Shown: positions 8,307-17,360, counted from the first letter of the stretch. The stretch: 64,000 nucleotides of DNA from JANQQJ01 sp046290575 (GCA_046290575.1 JBKAGX010000001.1:620001-684000); one strand, 5' to 3'. A program made the numbers and translations. The notes: generated by a model from the letters alone, not told the origin.

Positions 8307-8789
8307 ATGGCCGATACGCTTCAGGTGCTGAAAGACAAAGCCGAAATCCAGGAAACGATCCTGAAATACGCCACCGGCCTCGATAGCCGGGATTTTGCGC
8401 TCTATCGCTCGATCTTCGCGGACGAGGTTGATATCGACTTTTCGTCTTACAGCGGCCAGCCCGCCTCCAGAATGACCGGCGATGAGTGGGGTCAGATGGT
8501 GCAGCGGATGCTGCCAGGCTTCGATGCAACCCAGCATGTCCTGACCAACTTCGTCATCGAAGTGGATGGGGATGAGGCCACGGCCAATGTCTATGTGCAG
8601 GCTGAGCACTTCATCGCCAATTCGGAAGGCGACAACAGCCACACGCTGGGCGGCTATTACATTCACAAATTGAAGCGGCACGGCGACGCATGGAAAATCC
8701 ACGCCACCACGCTGAACGTTACGTGGAACCGCGGCAATCGCGATGTCTACCGGCTGGCAACGGAGCGGGTCGCTGCCCGGGAAGTCTGA
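8307..8789 (+). CDS. SnoaL-like (SnoaL_4 type) protein
   Basis: 160 residues with the typical opening DKAEIQETILKYATGLDSRDF, a central TQHVLTNFVIEVDGDEATANVYVQAEHF segment and a closing HATTLNVTWNRGN. This pattern is common among SnoaL-like proteins that accompany Rieske and LLM enzymes in catabolic clusters. GAGAGGGG precedes the ATG. It is convergent with the LLM oxidoreductase, with 2 nt between the stop codons. Catalytic role unknown. Confidence 0.82.
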   Translation: MADTLQVLKDKAEIQETILKYATGLDSRDFALYRSIFADEVDIDFSSYSGQPASRMTGDEWGQMVQRMLPGFDATQHVLTNFVIEVDGDEATANVYVQAEHFIANSEGDNSHTLGGYYIHKLKRHGDAWKIHATTLNVTWNRGNRDVYRLATERVAAREV

Positions 8790-8791
8790 CT

Positions 8792-9796
8792 CTAAGCGTT
8801 CAGGCGCGGCAGCACTTCGCGCGCAATGTATTCCAGCCGCCGGTGACCTGACTCAACGGGCTCGCCTGGAAAACGCCCCCAGAAGTGGATGTCCTTGATC
8901 TGAGGATAGGCTGCGAGCATGGCATTGAGATTTTCGACTGCCATATCCGCATCCCAGAGCTCGTAGAGCCCGCCTTCGATGGCGGCTTGCGCGGTTTCGA
9001 ACAGTGGCGTGGTCTCCGGCGGCCCGAAGGCGCCCCACTGAATATACTGGTTGGACTGGAACAGAATGTGGTCGCCGACCTTCGCGGCCTCGCGTTCCGG
9101 ATCATCTGAAATAATCGCCCAGTTAACGGCGAAAATCGCGCCGTCTTCGGGCTTCTTGCCTTGTTTGGCCAGCGCATCGAGATAGAGGTCGTGGCCGATT
9201 CCGCCGGTGGAAAGAAAACCGTCGCCGATCCGCGCTGCCCGGTCGATGGCCGGTTCCGTCATGCCGCCCATCAGAATGCGCGGGGCGTGCTCCGGCTGTG
9301 GCGTCACGCGGATATCGCCGAACTGGAAACGCTTGCCGTCCATATTGATCGCCTCGCCGCGCCAGGCGCGCCGGATTACCTCGACGGCTTCTTCCATCAG
9401 GCTCGGCCGGTTCTTGAGGCTGCGCCCGAATTGATCGAATTCGATCTCCCTGTAGCCGATGCCAACGCCCAGATCGAACCGCCCGCCGGTCAGTAAGGAA
9501 AGAGTTGCTGTGTCCTCGGCCACCCGGATCGGGTTGTGTAGTGGCAGGATGATCAGATTGGTGCCGATCCGCATGGTCTTTGTGCGCTCGCCGATGGCGC
9601 CGGCGATCACCAGCGGCGAGGGCGTATAACCGTCATCGCAGAAATGATGTTCAGTCAGCCAGACAGATCCGAAACCGAGCGCTTCGGCATCGGCGATCTG
9701 ATCAAGCGATGCGCGGTAGAACGGCTCGAACGGAACCGCCCAGGGCTCCGGATTGCGAAAATCCAGCATGACTCCATAGCGGATATCTCGACCCAT
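8792..9796 (-). CDS. LLM-class flavin-dependent oxidoreductase (luciferase-like)
   Basis: 334 residues of the bacterial luciferase-like TIM barrel. Diagnostic segments are ALGFGSVWLTEHHF, MRIGTNLIILPLHNPIRVAED, LTGGRFDLGVGIGY and a C-terminal barrel half with PRILMGGMTEPAIDRAARIGDG. Such enzymes use FMNH2 or F420H2 to hydroxylate, cleave or reduce substrates; which cofactor is used here cannot be told. GGGGGAGGA lies just before the ATG. It reads toward the SnoaL-like gene. Confidence 0.88.
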   Translation of the reverse strand: MGRDIRYGVMLDFRNPEPWAVPFEPFYRASLDQIADAEALGFGSVWLTEHHFCDDGYTPSPLVIAGAIGERTKTMRIGTNLIILPLHNPIRVAEDTATLSLLTGGRFDLGVGIGYREIEFDQFGRSLKNRPSLMEEAVEVIRRAWRGEAINMDGKRFQFGDIRVTPQPEHAPRILMGGMTEPAIDRAARIGDGFLSTGGIGHDLYLDALAKQGKKPEDGAIFAVNWAIISDDPEREAAKVGDHILFQSNQYIQWGAFGPPETTPLFETAQAAIEGGLYELWDADMAVENLNAMLAAYPQIKDIHFWGRFPGEPVESGHRRLEYIAREVLPRLNA

Positions 9797-9830
9797 GGTT
9801 TCCTCCCCCTCGTGGATATTCCGGCGCAGT

Positions 9831-11348
9831 CTAAGCCGATTCCGTCCGGTCGCCGTAATGAAACCAGTCTTTCAGGACTTGCTGTTCCTCAGGTGTCATG
9901 TGCAGCCCTAACTTGCTGCGGCGCCACAGCACATCCTCGGGCGTCATGGCCCATTCATGATTCTGCAGATAGGCGACTTCTGCAGCACTAAACCCCTGCC
10001 CAAACGCCATGCCCAGATCTTCGACGGAGCCTGCATCACCCAGAATATCCGGCGTTGTCCTTCCATAAGCACGAGTCAGCCGGCGAAGCGTTGCCAATGG
10101 TAGCCACGAATACCGAACCCGCATCCGGGCCAGGAATCCGTCGAAATCGGCGTCGGGGATGTCGCCACCGGGAAGCGGTGAATCGGCCGTCCACGGCGTC
10201 TCGGTGAACCCCAGGATCGGTTTCAGGCTTTCGAGAGCTTGTTCCGCGAGCGTCCGGCTGGTGGTCAGTTTGCCGCCATAGATGTTCAGCACCGGGGGAC
10301 GGCTGTCGGCGGCATCCAGGTCAAAGACATAGTCTCGCGTAACGGCGCTGGCCTTGGCATTGCCTGAGTCGTCGTAAAGGGGCCGGACACCCGCAAAGGC
10401 ATGGTGAACCAGATCAGGAATGACCGGCTTGGTGAAGTAGTCGCTGGCTGCCCGGCAAAGATACGTAACTTCTTCTTCTGATGCCTTGGCATCCGATGGG
10501 TCGCCCGAGAATTCGGCCTCTGTGGTTCCGATCATGGTGAAACGCCCCTCAAACGGCAGCGCAAAGACGATTCGCCCATCCGGATTCTGGAACAAATAAG
10601 CGTGTTCGCCTTCATAGAGCTTGGGGACGACGATGTGACTACCTTTGACCAGCCGCAAGGGTGCGCTGGCATTCCCGCCCGGGCGTATCAAGCCCAGCAC
10701 CTCACCGGCCCATGGGCCCGCGGCGTTGACGACGCAGCGGGCGGTGATCTGGCGGAAATTGTCGTTTGCATCCGTTACGGTCGCGCGCCAGTGGTTCCCA
10801 TCGCAAGTGAGTTCGGTGCAGCGCGTTCGCGTCAGAATTTCGGCTCCGCGTTGGGCGGCATCGACGGCGTTCAGAACCACAAGCCGTGAATCATCGACCC
10901 AGCAGTCTGAATAGACAAAGCCTTGAGTAATCGTGTCTTTAAGAGGGCCACCTTCGACGGTACCCTCCAGGCTGATGCCGCCTGATTTCGGCAACACGGT
11001 GCCGCGCGGGCTCAGCATGTCATAGAGATAGAGCCCCAGCCGCAGCAGCCAGCGCGGCCTCAGTCCCTTCTGGTGTGGCAGCACGAAACGCATGGGTTTG
11101 ACGAGATGGGGCGCCGTGCGCAGCAGCGTCTCGCGTTCTGCCAGAGATTTTCGCACCAGTCTGAACTCATAATGCTCGAGATAGCGCAGACCGCCGTGAA
11201 TTAGTTTGCTGCTGGCGGACGATGTCCCCGAGGCCAGATCATTCATTTCGCACAGCACGACTTTGAGCCCGCGCCCCGCTGCGTCGCGCGCAATGGCCGT
11301 ACCGTTGACACCGCCGCCAATGACCAAAATGTCTGTATCCGCTGTCAC
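9831..11348 (-). CDS. glpD: Glycerol-3-phosphate dehydrogenase (FAD, aerobic type)
   Basis: 505 residues if the GTG at 11348 is used, which places DILVIGGGVNGTAIARDAAGRG right at the N-terminus as in known GlpD proteins; the longer frame to a TTG at 11411 adds an unlikely extension. The Rossmann FAD-binding motif, the SSASSKLIHGGLRYLEHYEF segment and a C-terminal DAO_C-like domain are all present. It oxidises sn-glycerol 3-phosphate to dihydroxyacetone phosphate at the inner membrane and passes electrons to quinone. It is divergent from glpK, with a palindrome between them. No glpF or glpR is seen in the window. Confidence 0.93.
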   Translation of the reverse strand: MTADTDILVIGGGVNGTAIARDAAGRGLKVVLCEMNDLASGTSSASSKLIHGGLRYLEHYEFRLVRKSLAERETLLRTAPHLVKPMRFVLPHQKGLRPRWLLRLGLYLYDMLSPRGTVLPKSGGISLEGTVEGGPLKDTITQGFVYSDCWVDDSRLVVLNAVDAAQRGAEILTRTRCTELTCDGNHWRATVTDANDNFRQITARCVVNAAGPWAGEVLGLIRPGGNASAPLRLVKGSHIVVPKLYEGEHAYLFQNPDGRIVFALPFEGRFTMIGTTEAEFSGDPSDAKASEEEVTYLCRAASDYFTKPVIPDLVHHAFAGVRPLYDDSGNAKASAVTRDYVFDLDAADSRPPVLNIYGGKLTTSRTLAEQALESLKPILGFTETPWTADSPLPGGDIPDADFDGFLARMRVRYSWLPLATLRRLTRAYGRTTPDILGDAGSVEDLGMAFGQGFSAAEVAYLQNHEWAMTPEDVLWRRSKLGLHMTPEEQQVLKDWFHYGDRTESA

Positions 11349-11377
11349 GCTTCGAAATAACTTTCCGTATGGCTCAT

Positions 11378-11397
11378 AAGCCGTTTCTATACGGCTT
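11378..11397. promoter_or_regulatory. Inverted repeat in the glpD-glpK divergent promoter region
   Basis: AAGCCGT and ACGGCTT form perfect 7-bp arms around a 6-nt loop in the 100-bp gap between glpD and glpK. Its position suits an operator controlling both genes; no regulator gene lies beside it. Confidence 0.4.
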
Positions 11398-11448
11398 TCA
11401 GGTGCGCGCAAGTCCCTATCAGCGCCGGTAAAACGTGGAAGAGGCAGG

Positions 11449-12936
11449 ATGGCAGACGCAACCGGGATTCTGGCAATCGATCAGGGAACCACCTCCAGCC
11501 GGGCGATGCTGTTCGGATTGGATGGGCGCGCGCTTGCTGTCGCGCAGCAGGAGTTTCCGCAGCTCTATCCTGCCGATGGCTGGGTGGAACATGACCCGGA
11601 GGCCATATGGTCTTCCATAGTGGACGTTACCCGCGAAGCCCTTGGGGCCGCTGCTGATCAGGGCGTGACGGTGGCGGCCGTTGGGGTTACCAACCAGCGG
11701 GAAACCACGCTTGTCTGGGACCGGGAAACGGGAGAGCCAATTCACAATGCCATCGTCTGGCAGGACCGCCGCACGGCTGATGTCTGCCAGGCTCTGCGTT
11801 ATGACGATGCCGAAGCAGAGGTGCAGGCGCGGTCGGGCTTGCTGTTGGACGCCTATTTCTCGGCCACCAAAGTGGCCTGGATTCTCGATCACGTGAAAGG
11901 CGCCCGCGCCCGGGCCGAGAGAGGTGAACTTGCCTTCGGCACCGTCGACAGTTTTCTGATCTGGCGGCTGACCGGCGGAACCGTTCATGCCACAGATGCC
12001 ACCAACGCCAGCCGTACCAGCCTCTATAACATCCACAAGGGCGAATGGGATGACGAACTGCTGCGGCTGTTCCGTGTACCGCCACAGGTGTTGCCGGAGG
12101 TGCGCGACAGCGCGGGCGACTTCGGTACCACGGATGCGTCGGTTCTGGGGGCGGAGATTCCGATATCTGGTGTTGCCGGCGATCAGCAGGCGGCGACTGT
12201 CGGACAGGCCTGCTTCCAGCCCGGGGATATCAAGAGCACCTACGGCACCGGCTGTTTCGTCATGCTCAATACCGGCAACGAGGCCGTAACTTCGTCCAAC
12301 CGGCTGCTGACGACCATTGCCTATCAGCTGGACGGACAGCCGACCTATGCGCTGGAGGGGTCGATTTTCATCGCCGGGGCCGCGGTGCAGTGGCTGCGCG
12401 ATGGGTTAGGTATCATCGGGAGCGCAGCGGAGACGGAGGCTCTGGCAAAAGGCCTAGATAGCAACGGTGGCGTTTATCTAGTGCCGGCGTTTACGGGATT
12501 GGGTGCACCTTATTGGGACCCAAGGGCACGTGGCGCAATCTACGGGTTGACCCGTGATGCTGGTCGGGCGGAGATTGCCCGCGCTGCGTTGGAGGCGGCT
12601 GCCTATCAGACGAGCGACCTGATGACGGCGATGGCGCAGGACGGCGTTCAACCCAACGCGCTCAAAGTTGATGGCGGCATGGTCGCCAATAGTTGGCTGT
12701 GTCAGTTCCTGGCCGACATTCTGAACCTGCCCGTGGATCGACCGCAGGTGATGGAGACCACCGTGCTGGGAGCCGCTTATCTAGCGGGGCTTGGCGCGGG
12801 CGTCTACAGCTCGGTTGAGCAGGTCTCGACGCGATGGGAATTGGAACGACGCTTTGAACCGACCATGGAAGAGGAGGTTCGTGATGGCTTGCTCATGGAA
12901 TGGGGGGAGGCGATTGGTGCAACAATATCGTATTAG
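11449..12936 (+). CDS. glpK: Glycerol kinase
   Basis: 495 residues, the family's normal length. FGGY kinase motifs are clear: GILAIDQGTTSSRAMLF at the N-terminus, VTNQRETTLVWDRETGEPI, GVAGDQQAA, and GLGAPYWDPRARGAIYGLTR with LKVDGGMVANSWLCQFLADI near the C-terminus. It phosphorylates glycerol with ATP to sn-glycerol 3-phosphate, the substrate of the divergent glpD. A good AAGAGGCAGG precedes the ATG. Confidence 0.95.
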   Translation: MADATGILAIDQGTTSSRAMLFGLDGRALAVAQQEFPQLYPADGWVEHDPEAIWSSIVDVTREALGAAADQGVTVAAVGVTNQRETTLVWDRETGEPIHNAIVWQDRRTADVCQALRYDDAEAEVQARSGLLLDAYFSATKVAWILDHVKGARARAERGELAFGTVDSFLIWRLTGGTVHATDATNASRTSLYNIHKGEWDDELLRLFRVPPQVLPEVRDSAGDFGTTDASVLGAEIPISGVAGDQQAATVGQACFQPGDIKSTYGTGCFVMLNTGNEAVTSSNRLLTTIAYQLDGQPTYALEGSIFIAGAAVQWLRDGLGIIGSAAETEALAKGLDSNGGVYLVPAFTGLGAPYWDPRARGAIYGLTRDAGRAEIARAALEAAAYQTSDLMTAMAQDGVQPNALKVDGGMVANSWLCQFLADILNLPVDRPQVMETTVLGAAYLAGLGAGVYSSVEQVSTRWELERRFEPTMEEEVRDGLLMEWGEAIGATISY

Positions 12937-12940
12937 GGTC

Positions 12941-13495
12941 TTACCCTTCTAGGGCGTCATGAAAGCCCTGTGCTGCCCGCGCGACCACGGTCTCATCTGC
13001 AAAAGTCCGCAGCAGCGCCAGCCCGTCCACCATGGTGAGAATCATTGCTGCCTGTGTTTTGCGTTCGGCATCGTCTTTCAGGTCGAGGCGGGACTCGATC
13101 CAGGCCAGAAAGCCATCAGCGATCATGGATGAGATGGTATTGAACGGTTCTTCGTCCTGCCCAGCGCGGGCTGCGATCTCGATCCAGAGCTGCATATAGG
13201 GTCGCATGGCCTTGCTGCCGGTGGCTGCCGCCGCTTTTGTAAACAGCTCTCCGGACGAAACCGGATCGGTACCGGGCAAAACAAGCCCCAATTTGGCCGC
13301 CATATCGGCGGCGATGTGCTGTAGCACCGCGGTCATGATGTCTGTCTTGTCGTCGAAATAATAGAGCAGCATGCGGTCGCTGATGCCGGCCGCGCCTGCC
13401 AATTGCCGGACGCTGGTTTGCGACAGGCCCGTAGAAAGAAGATGCGCTGAAAGTGCCTCAATCGCTTGTTCGCGCTGTGTTTGCCGCTTGGTCAT
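12941..13495 (-). CDS. TetR family transcriptional regulator
   Basis: 184 residues. The N-terminal helix-turn-helix reads ALSAHLLSTGLSQTSVRQLAGAAGISDRMLLYYFDDKTD, typical of TetR. The C-terminal ligand-binding half is divergent and gives no ligand clue. It is divergent from the small membrane protein gene at 13564. The gap holds a perfect 18-bp palindrome and a related second site, so it probably represses both genes. It is convergent with glpK, with 4 nt between stops. Confidence 0.9.
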   Translation of the reverse strand: MTKRQTQREQAIEALSAHLLSTGLSQTSVRQLAGAAGISDRMLLYYFDDKTDIMTAVLQHIAADMAAKLGLVLPGTDPVSSGELFTKAAAATGSKAMRPYMQLWIEIAARAGQDEEPFNTISSMIADGFLAWIESRLDLKDDAERKTQAAMILTMVDGLALLRTFADETVVARAAQGFHDALEG

Positions 13496-13503
13496 TTTGT
13501 TCT

Positions 13504-13519
13504 TGTAACACTCGCTACA
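13504..13519. promoter_or_regulatory. Secondary TetR operator-like site
   Basis: TGTAACACTCGCTACA resembles the perfect palindrome at 13531 (13 of 16 bases shared with TGTAGCGATCGCTACA), with its centre 28 bp away and on the side of the TetR gene. Confidence 0.5.
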
Positions 13520-13530
13520 TTCTCCTACAA

Positions 13531-13548
13531 ATGTAGCGATCGCTACAT
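13531..13548. promoter_or_regulatory. Perfect 18-bp palindromic operator of the divergent TetR / DUF5367 pair
   Basis: ATGTAGCGATCGCTACAT is identical to its reverse complement. It lies between the TetR gene (starting at 13495) and the membrane protein gene (starting at 13564), 16 bp before the latter, where bound repressor would block initiation. Confidence 0.75.
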
Positions 13549-13563
13549 GAATGGAGATTGGTC

Positions 13564-13956
13564 ATGACTTCCGGTAAGACGGTCGTATTTCTGGGTCTTG
13601 GATTGGTGTTCTGGTTTGCCGCAGCCATTCTCATTCGGCAAGTCGGAAGTCTGTTGTTTGTCGATGGCTGGCCGCTTATCGGGGCTTTTATCCTGACGAC
13701 GCTTTTGAGTCCGGTCTTCATTGCAACGGCAGCTTGGGTCACCAAGACGCCGCTTCACCAGATGCTTTATCCCAGCGCCCTGATGCTCACGGCAGCCTGC
13801 CTCTTCGACGGTGCCGCCCTCACCTATGTGCCGGCGCTTTATGGTGGTGAAGGGCCATACTTGGCCCGGGGCGCCGCACAGATTCTCTGGGGTGCCGGCA
13901 CCGTGCTGCTGACGGCCATTCTGTTCGAGCGTTGGGGCACACAGAGAACCACTTAA
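13564..13956 (+). CDS. Small integral membrane protein, DUF5367-like
   Basis: 130 residues with four hydrophobic helices (about residues 6-28, 35-58, 69-90 and 104-122) and a short polar C-terminus. The ATG at 13564 follows GGAGA at a good distance; a TTG two codons earlier is less likely. The pattern resembles the DUF5367 family of small inner-membrane proteins of unknown function. The divergent TetR gene suggests an inducible stress or efflux-accessory role, which is only inference. It ends in a 4-nt convergent overlap with the Rieske oxygenase gene. Confidence 0.72.
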   Translation: MTSGKTVVFLGLGLVFWFAAAILIRQVGSLLFVDGWPLIGAFILTTLLSPVFIATAAWVTKTPLHQMLYPSALMLTAACLFDGAALTYVPALYGGEGPYLARGAAQILWGAGTVLLTAILFERWGTQRTT

Positions 13957-15362
13957 CCCTCGATATATTTCACCAGGGTCTCGTGGATGCGCCGGATGCG
14001 GCTTTCCTGATAGCGCGACAGAGTCTGTGCTGCCTTCTTGCTGGCATGCATGCCTTCCTGTTGCCAGCGCATGATGCTGGTGTCCTGATCCAGCACGCTG
14101 CCTGAAAACTCATTGGTGCCCGGGACCGTGGTGAAGGATTCTTCCTCTTTGATGCGGTAGGGCTCAGCCGGGTCTGGCCGGACCTCACCGGGCGGGCACG
14201 GGCGGAAGTTGAAATTCTCCATGATGCATTTGTCCGGATCCATGCCATGCGGCTTGAACAACTGGATCTGCGGCAGGCCGGGGCCGCCATAGAGGATCAT
14301 ATTGGGGAAGATGTTGTATTTGAGTGAGTCGATGCACTCGGCATCGCTCAGGCCTGACAGATCCATGTCATAGTCCTGAGCGAATTTTTGCCGCATCTGT
14401 TCGGCCATGACGATCCTTGCCGTCTTGCCCTCGGGCACCGGGACGCCGTCTTCGTGTGATTCCGGGTCACCGAGCAGCATGCGGTCGGCCAGCTCCTGTT
14501 CGGTCAGACCCAGTGTCGATGTCGGGCTGGAGACGCCCAGCGGGCAAAGATCGCGACTGGTGTGATCGCCGAATACGTCGTGCTGCATGTTCCAGTCGCC
14601 CACCACATGGGTCATCTCCGGATGCACCAGCGGTGTGTGGTAGGCCTCCATGAAGCCTTCCAGGGCGACCTTCCAGTTGCAGTTGAGCTCTTTTTGAACA
14701 TGCTGATAGGTGTACCAGGTCTCGAAACGCCAGTTCTCGAAATGCTCCGGCACCACCTCCAGATAGTCGAGCAGCGGCGGCGCCTCCAGATCCATATTGA
14801 TGAAGATGAAGCTGTTCCAGCTCTCCACCTGAACCTCGGGCAGCCGGTTGGCTTCGTAGTCCAGATGCGGGAATTCCCAGGAACACGGTACCTCGTTCAA
14901 GGTGCCGTCCAGTTCCCATGTCCAGCCATGGAACGGGCATTGCAATTTAGCTGCGTAACCGCTGGAACCCGACGGTTTGATCTTGGTGCCGCGGTGCAGG
15001 CAGGAATTGTGATAGGCCTTGAGCTGGTCATCGGCGCCGCGGACGATCAGGATCGAATAGCGGCCGATATCATAGACGAAATAGTCGCCTTCTTCCGGCA
15101 TATGCTCGTCACGGCAGGCAAATTGCCAGACGCGGCTCCACATCTTTTCCATTTCCAGGTTGAAAAAGTCCTGGCTGATGAAGTGCTCGACCGGAATGTC
15201 GTCGGTAGGCTGCGGCGGGTTGGACTTCAGCGCCAGGACATCGGCGGCCGGGGTGCTGTCTGAGTCGATAATCTCCCGGTAGGTCTTGATCGGAATCGTC
15301 GCCTTGTCCTTGGCTTCGATGTCGTGGTCCAGCTCGGGTATGTCGGTTGCATCCATATCCAT
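13953..15362 (-). CDS. Rieske aromatic-ring-hydroxylating-type oxygenase, alpha subunit
   Basis: 469 residues from the ATG at 15362, which has GGGGAAGAG just upstream; the frame extends to 15437 but without a ribosome site. The Rieske cluster ligands are CLHRG and CPFHGW. The mononuclear iron site is in NWKVALEGFMEAYHTPLVHPEM with a later Asp in LDQDTSIMRWQQ. It would hydroxylate or dihydroxylate an aromatic or alicyclic substrate with O2 and electrons from a ferredoxin. No beta subunit or reductase is adjacent. It is divergent from an acyl-CoA dehydrogenase, suggesting the same degradative pathway. Confidence 0.92.
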   Translation of the reverse strand: MDMDATDIPELDHDIEAKDKATIPIKTYREIIDSDSTPAADVLALKSNPPQPTDDIPVEHFISQDFFNLEMEKMWSRVWQFACRDEHMPEEGDYFVYDIGRYSILIVRGADDQLKAYHNSCLHRGTKIKPSGSSGYAAKLQCPFHGWTWELDGTLNEVPCSWEFPHLDYEANRLPEVQVESWNSFIFINMDLEAPPLLDYLEVVPEHFENWRFETWYTYQHVQKELNCNWKVALEGFMEAYHTPLVHPEMTHVVGDWNMQHDVFGDHTSRDLCPLGVSSPTSTLGLTEQELADRMLLGDPESHEDGVPVPEGKTARIVMAEQMRQKFAQDYDMDLSGLSDAECIDSLKYNIFPNMILYGGPGLPQIQLFKPHGMDPDKCIMENFNFRPCPPGEVRPDPAEPYRIKEEESFTTVPGTNEFSGSVLDQDTSIMRWQQEGMHASKKAAQTLSRYQESRIRRIHETLVKYIEG

Positions 15363-15398
15363 CGCACACTCTTCCCCGCAGGCGTTGTCCTGTGATGG

Positions 15399-15428
15399 AT
15401 TATAAACATGCGTGCATGCTGGTTTGAA
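15399..15428 (-). promoter_or_regulatory. Sigma70-like promoter of the Rieske gene with a palindrome in its spacer
   Basis: On the minus strand a TTCAAA (15428-15423) and a perfect TATAAT (15404-15399) are 18 bp apart. The spacer contains CATGCGTGCATG (15408-15419), an imperfect palindrome that could be an operator. Transcription would begin about 30 bp before the ATG at 15362. Confidence 0.5.
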
Positions 15429-15521
15429 GGGTCTCAATGCGGCCTGGCCTGCGTGTCATGCTGGAAAATAGGCGGTAGACGCGATAGAAGCCCGATTGAA
15501 GACCAGAACAAGGTGGTGACG

Positions 15522-16721
15522 ATGGACCTGGAACTGAGCCCGGAGGAACAGTCGTTTCGCGACGAAGTGCGCGATTTCCTCGACAAGGAACTGACCGCGG
15601 AAATCCGTGAGGCGGCCCGCCGCACAACCGCCGTTTGGGTCGACAAGCCGATCGTCATGGAATGGCATCGCAAGCTCTATGAGAAGGGCTGGATTGGCTA
15701 TTTCTGGCCCAAGGAATATGGCGGTACCGGCTGGACGCCGGCGCAGCAATACATTTTCCTGACGGAATCGGCCTTGGCCGGGGCACCGCCTCTGATCCCG
15801 ATGAGCCTGCGCTATGTCGGGCCGGTGATCTTCAACTTCGGTGACGACTGGCAGAAGGAGTATTTCCTGCCGAAAATTCTGTCGGGGGAGCACTATTGGT
15901 GCCAGGGCTATTCAGAGCCAGGGGCCGGATCTGATCTGGCCGCGCTCAAATGCAAGGCTGAACGCGACGGCGATGAGTACGTCATCAACGGCACCAAAAT
16001 CTGGACGACGAACGCTCATGTGGCCGACTGGATCTTCTGTCTGGTCCGTACCGACGGCTCAGGCAAAAAGCAGGAAGGCATCACCTTCATCGTCATCGAC
16101 ATGAACACGCCGGGCATTACGGTCGAGCCGATCATCACCATGGATCTCGACCACGACGTGAACCAGGTGTTCTTCGACAATGTGCGCGTGCCGGTCAAGA
16201 ATCGGGTAGGTGAGGAAGGCGCGGGCTGGGGCTATGGCAAGTTCCTGCTCGAATTCGAACGCGCCGGCGGATCCTGTGCCCGGCTCAAGGCTGATTTGGC
16301 CCATCTCAAGATGATTGCGTCGGCGCAGCATCGGGCAGACCAGCCGCTGATCGAGGACCCTGCTTTTGCCACTGAAGTCACCAAGGTCGAGATCGGCATC
16401 ACGGGGCTGGAGTTGACGGAACGCCAAATCCTTTCAAGAGCAGTTGCCGGCGCGCCGCCGGGTCCCGAAGGGTCGATCCTCAATGCTCAGGCGGTGCAGT
16501 ACAATCAGCGCATGACCGAACTCGCCGTCGAGGCGATGGACTATTACGCGCTGCCGTTCATCCCCGGTCGACCCTTTCCGGGCGCCAATGAGTATTACCC
16601 GGGCCCGGACTACGCGCCGCCGGTGATGGGGCAGTATCTTAACCGCCGGGCGACTTCGATCTATGGTGGCTCAGACGAAGTTCAGCGTGAGATCATCTCG
16701 AAAATGCTGATCGGCCGGTAA
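15522..16721 (+). CDS. Acyl-CoA dehydrogenase
   Basis: 399 residues from the ATG at 15522; the open frame extends to 15408 but that part overlaps the divergent promoter. The N-terminal helical domain begins LSPEEQSFRDEVRDFL. The FAD/substrate motif is GYSEPGAGSDLAALKCKA with IWTTNAHVADWIFCLVRT, and the C-terminal signature is IYGGSDEVQREIISKMLIG. It oxidises an acyl-CoA at the alpha-beta bond and passes electrons to ETF. Its divergent neighbour is a Rieske oxygenase. Confidence 0.93.
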   Translation: MDLELSPEEQSFRDEVRDFLDKELTAEIREAARRTTAVWVDKPIVMEWHRKLYEKGWIGYFWPKEYGGTGWTPAQQYIFLTESALAGAPPLIPMSLRYVGPVIFNFGDDWQKEYFLPKILSGEHYWCQGYSEPGAGSDLAALKCKAERDGDEYVINGTKIWTTNAHVADWIFCLVRTDGSGKKQEGITFIVIDMNTPGITVEPIITMDLDHDVNQVFFDNVRVPVKNRVGEEGAGWGYGKFLLEFERAGGSCARLKADLAHLKMIASAQHRADQPLIEDPAFATEVTKVEIGITGLELTERQILSRAVAGAPPGPEGSILNAQAVQYNQRMTELAVEAMDYYALPFIPGRPFPGANEYYPGPDYAPPVMGQYLNRRATSIYGGSDEVQREIISKMLIGR

Positions 16722-16727
16722 CGCCGG

Positions 16728-17312
16728 TCAGGCCTGCTGCAGCCGGGCGACATAGCGGGCCAGCACGTCCACTTCCAGGTTCACTCTGTCACCTTCCCTG
16801 GCCTCGCCAAAGGTTGTCATCTGTCGAGTGTGCGGAATCATATTGATGCCGAAGACGGTGCCGTTGATCTCGTTAACCGTCAGGGAAACCCCGTCAACGC
16901 AGACATAGCCCTTGCTGGCAATCAGCGGGCTCAGTTCAGCCGGGGCTTCAAATTCAAACCGCAAAGATTCGCCGTCTGGCGTGATGGAGACGATTTCTCC
17001 CACACCATCGACATGCCCCAGCACGATGTGACCGCCCATCTCGTCGCCCAGCCGCAGCGGGCGCTCCAGATTAACCGGCGTCTTTTGCTGCCAGTTGGCA
17101 ATGTTGGTCCGGGCCAGTGTTTCAGCCGAGACATCGACCGCGAACCAGTCACGGCCCTTGTCGACGACGGTCAACGTCGTTCCGGAGCACGCGATCGACG
17201 CGCCGATCTCAATGGTCGATGTGTCATAGCCGGTTTCGATCTCCAGCCGTGCATCGCCGCGCGTCTCGATCCGCCGTACCCGACCGACATCTGTAACAAG
17301 ACCTGTGAACAT
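16728..17312 (-). CDS. ribE: Riboflavin synthase, alpha subunit
   Basis: 194 residues from the ATG at 17312, giving the canonical MFTGLVTDVGRV start; a longer frame to 17345 is unlikely. Two lumazine-binding repeats are visible, the first with ACSGTTLTV and the second with VDGVSLTVNEI and TFGEAREGDRVNLEVD. It dismutates two 6,7-dimethyl-8-ribityllumazine molecules to riboflavin. The usual neighbours ribD, ribBA and ribH are absent and there is no FMN riboswitch upstream, so it stands alone here. Symbol usage (ribE or ribC) varies among species. Confidence 0.93.
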   Translation of the reverse strand: MFTGLVTDVGRVRRIETRGDARLEIETGYDTSTIEIGASIACSGTTLTVVDKGRDWFAVDVSAETLARTNIANWQQKTPVNLERPLRLGDEMGGHIVLGHVDGVGEIVSITPDGESLRFEFEAPAELSPLIASKGYVCVDGVSLTVNEINGTVFGINMIPHTRQMTTFGEAREGDRVNLEVDVLARYVARLQQA

Positions 17313-17360
17313 GGCCCATTCATATAATCTGCTGATCGGCGACACCAGCGCACAGAAATC

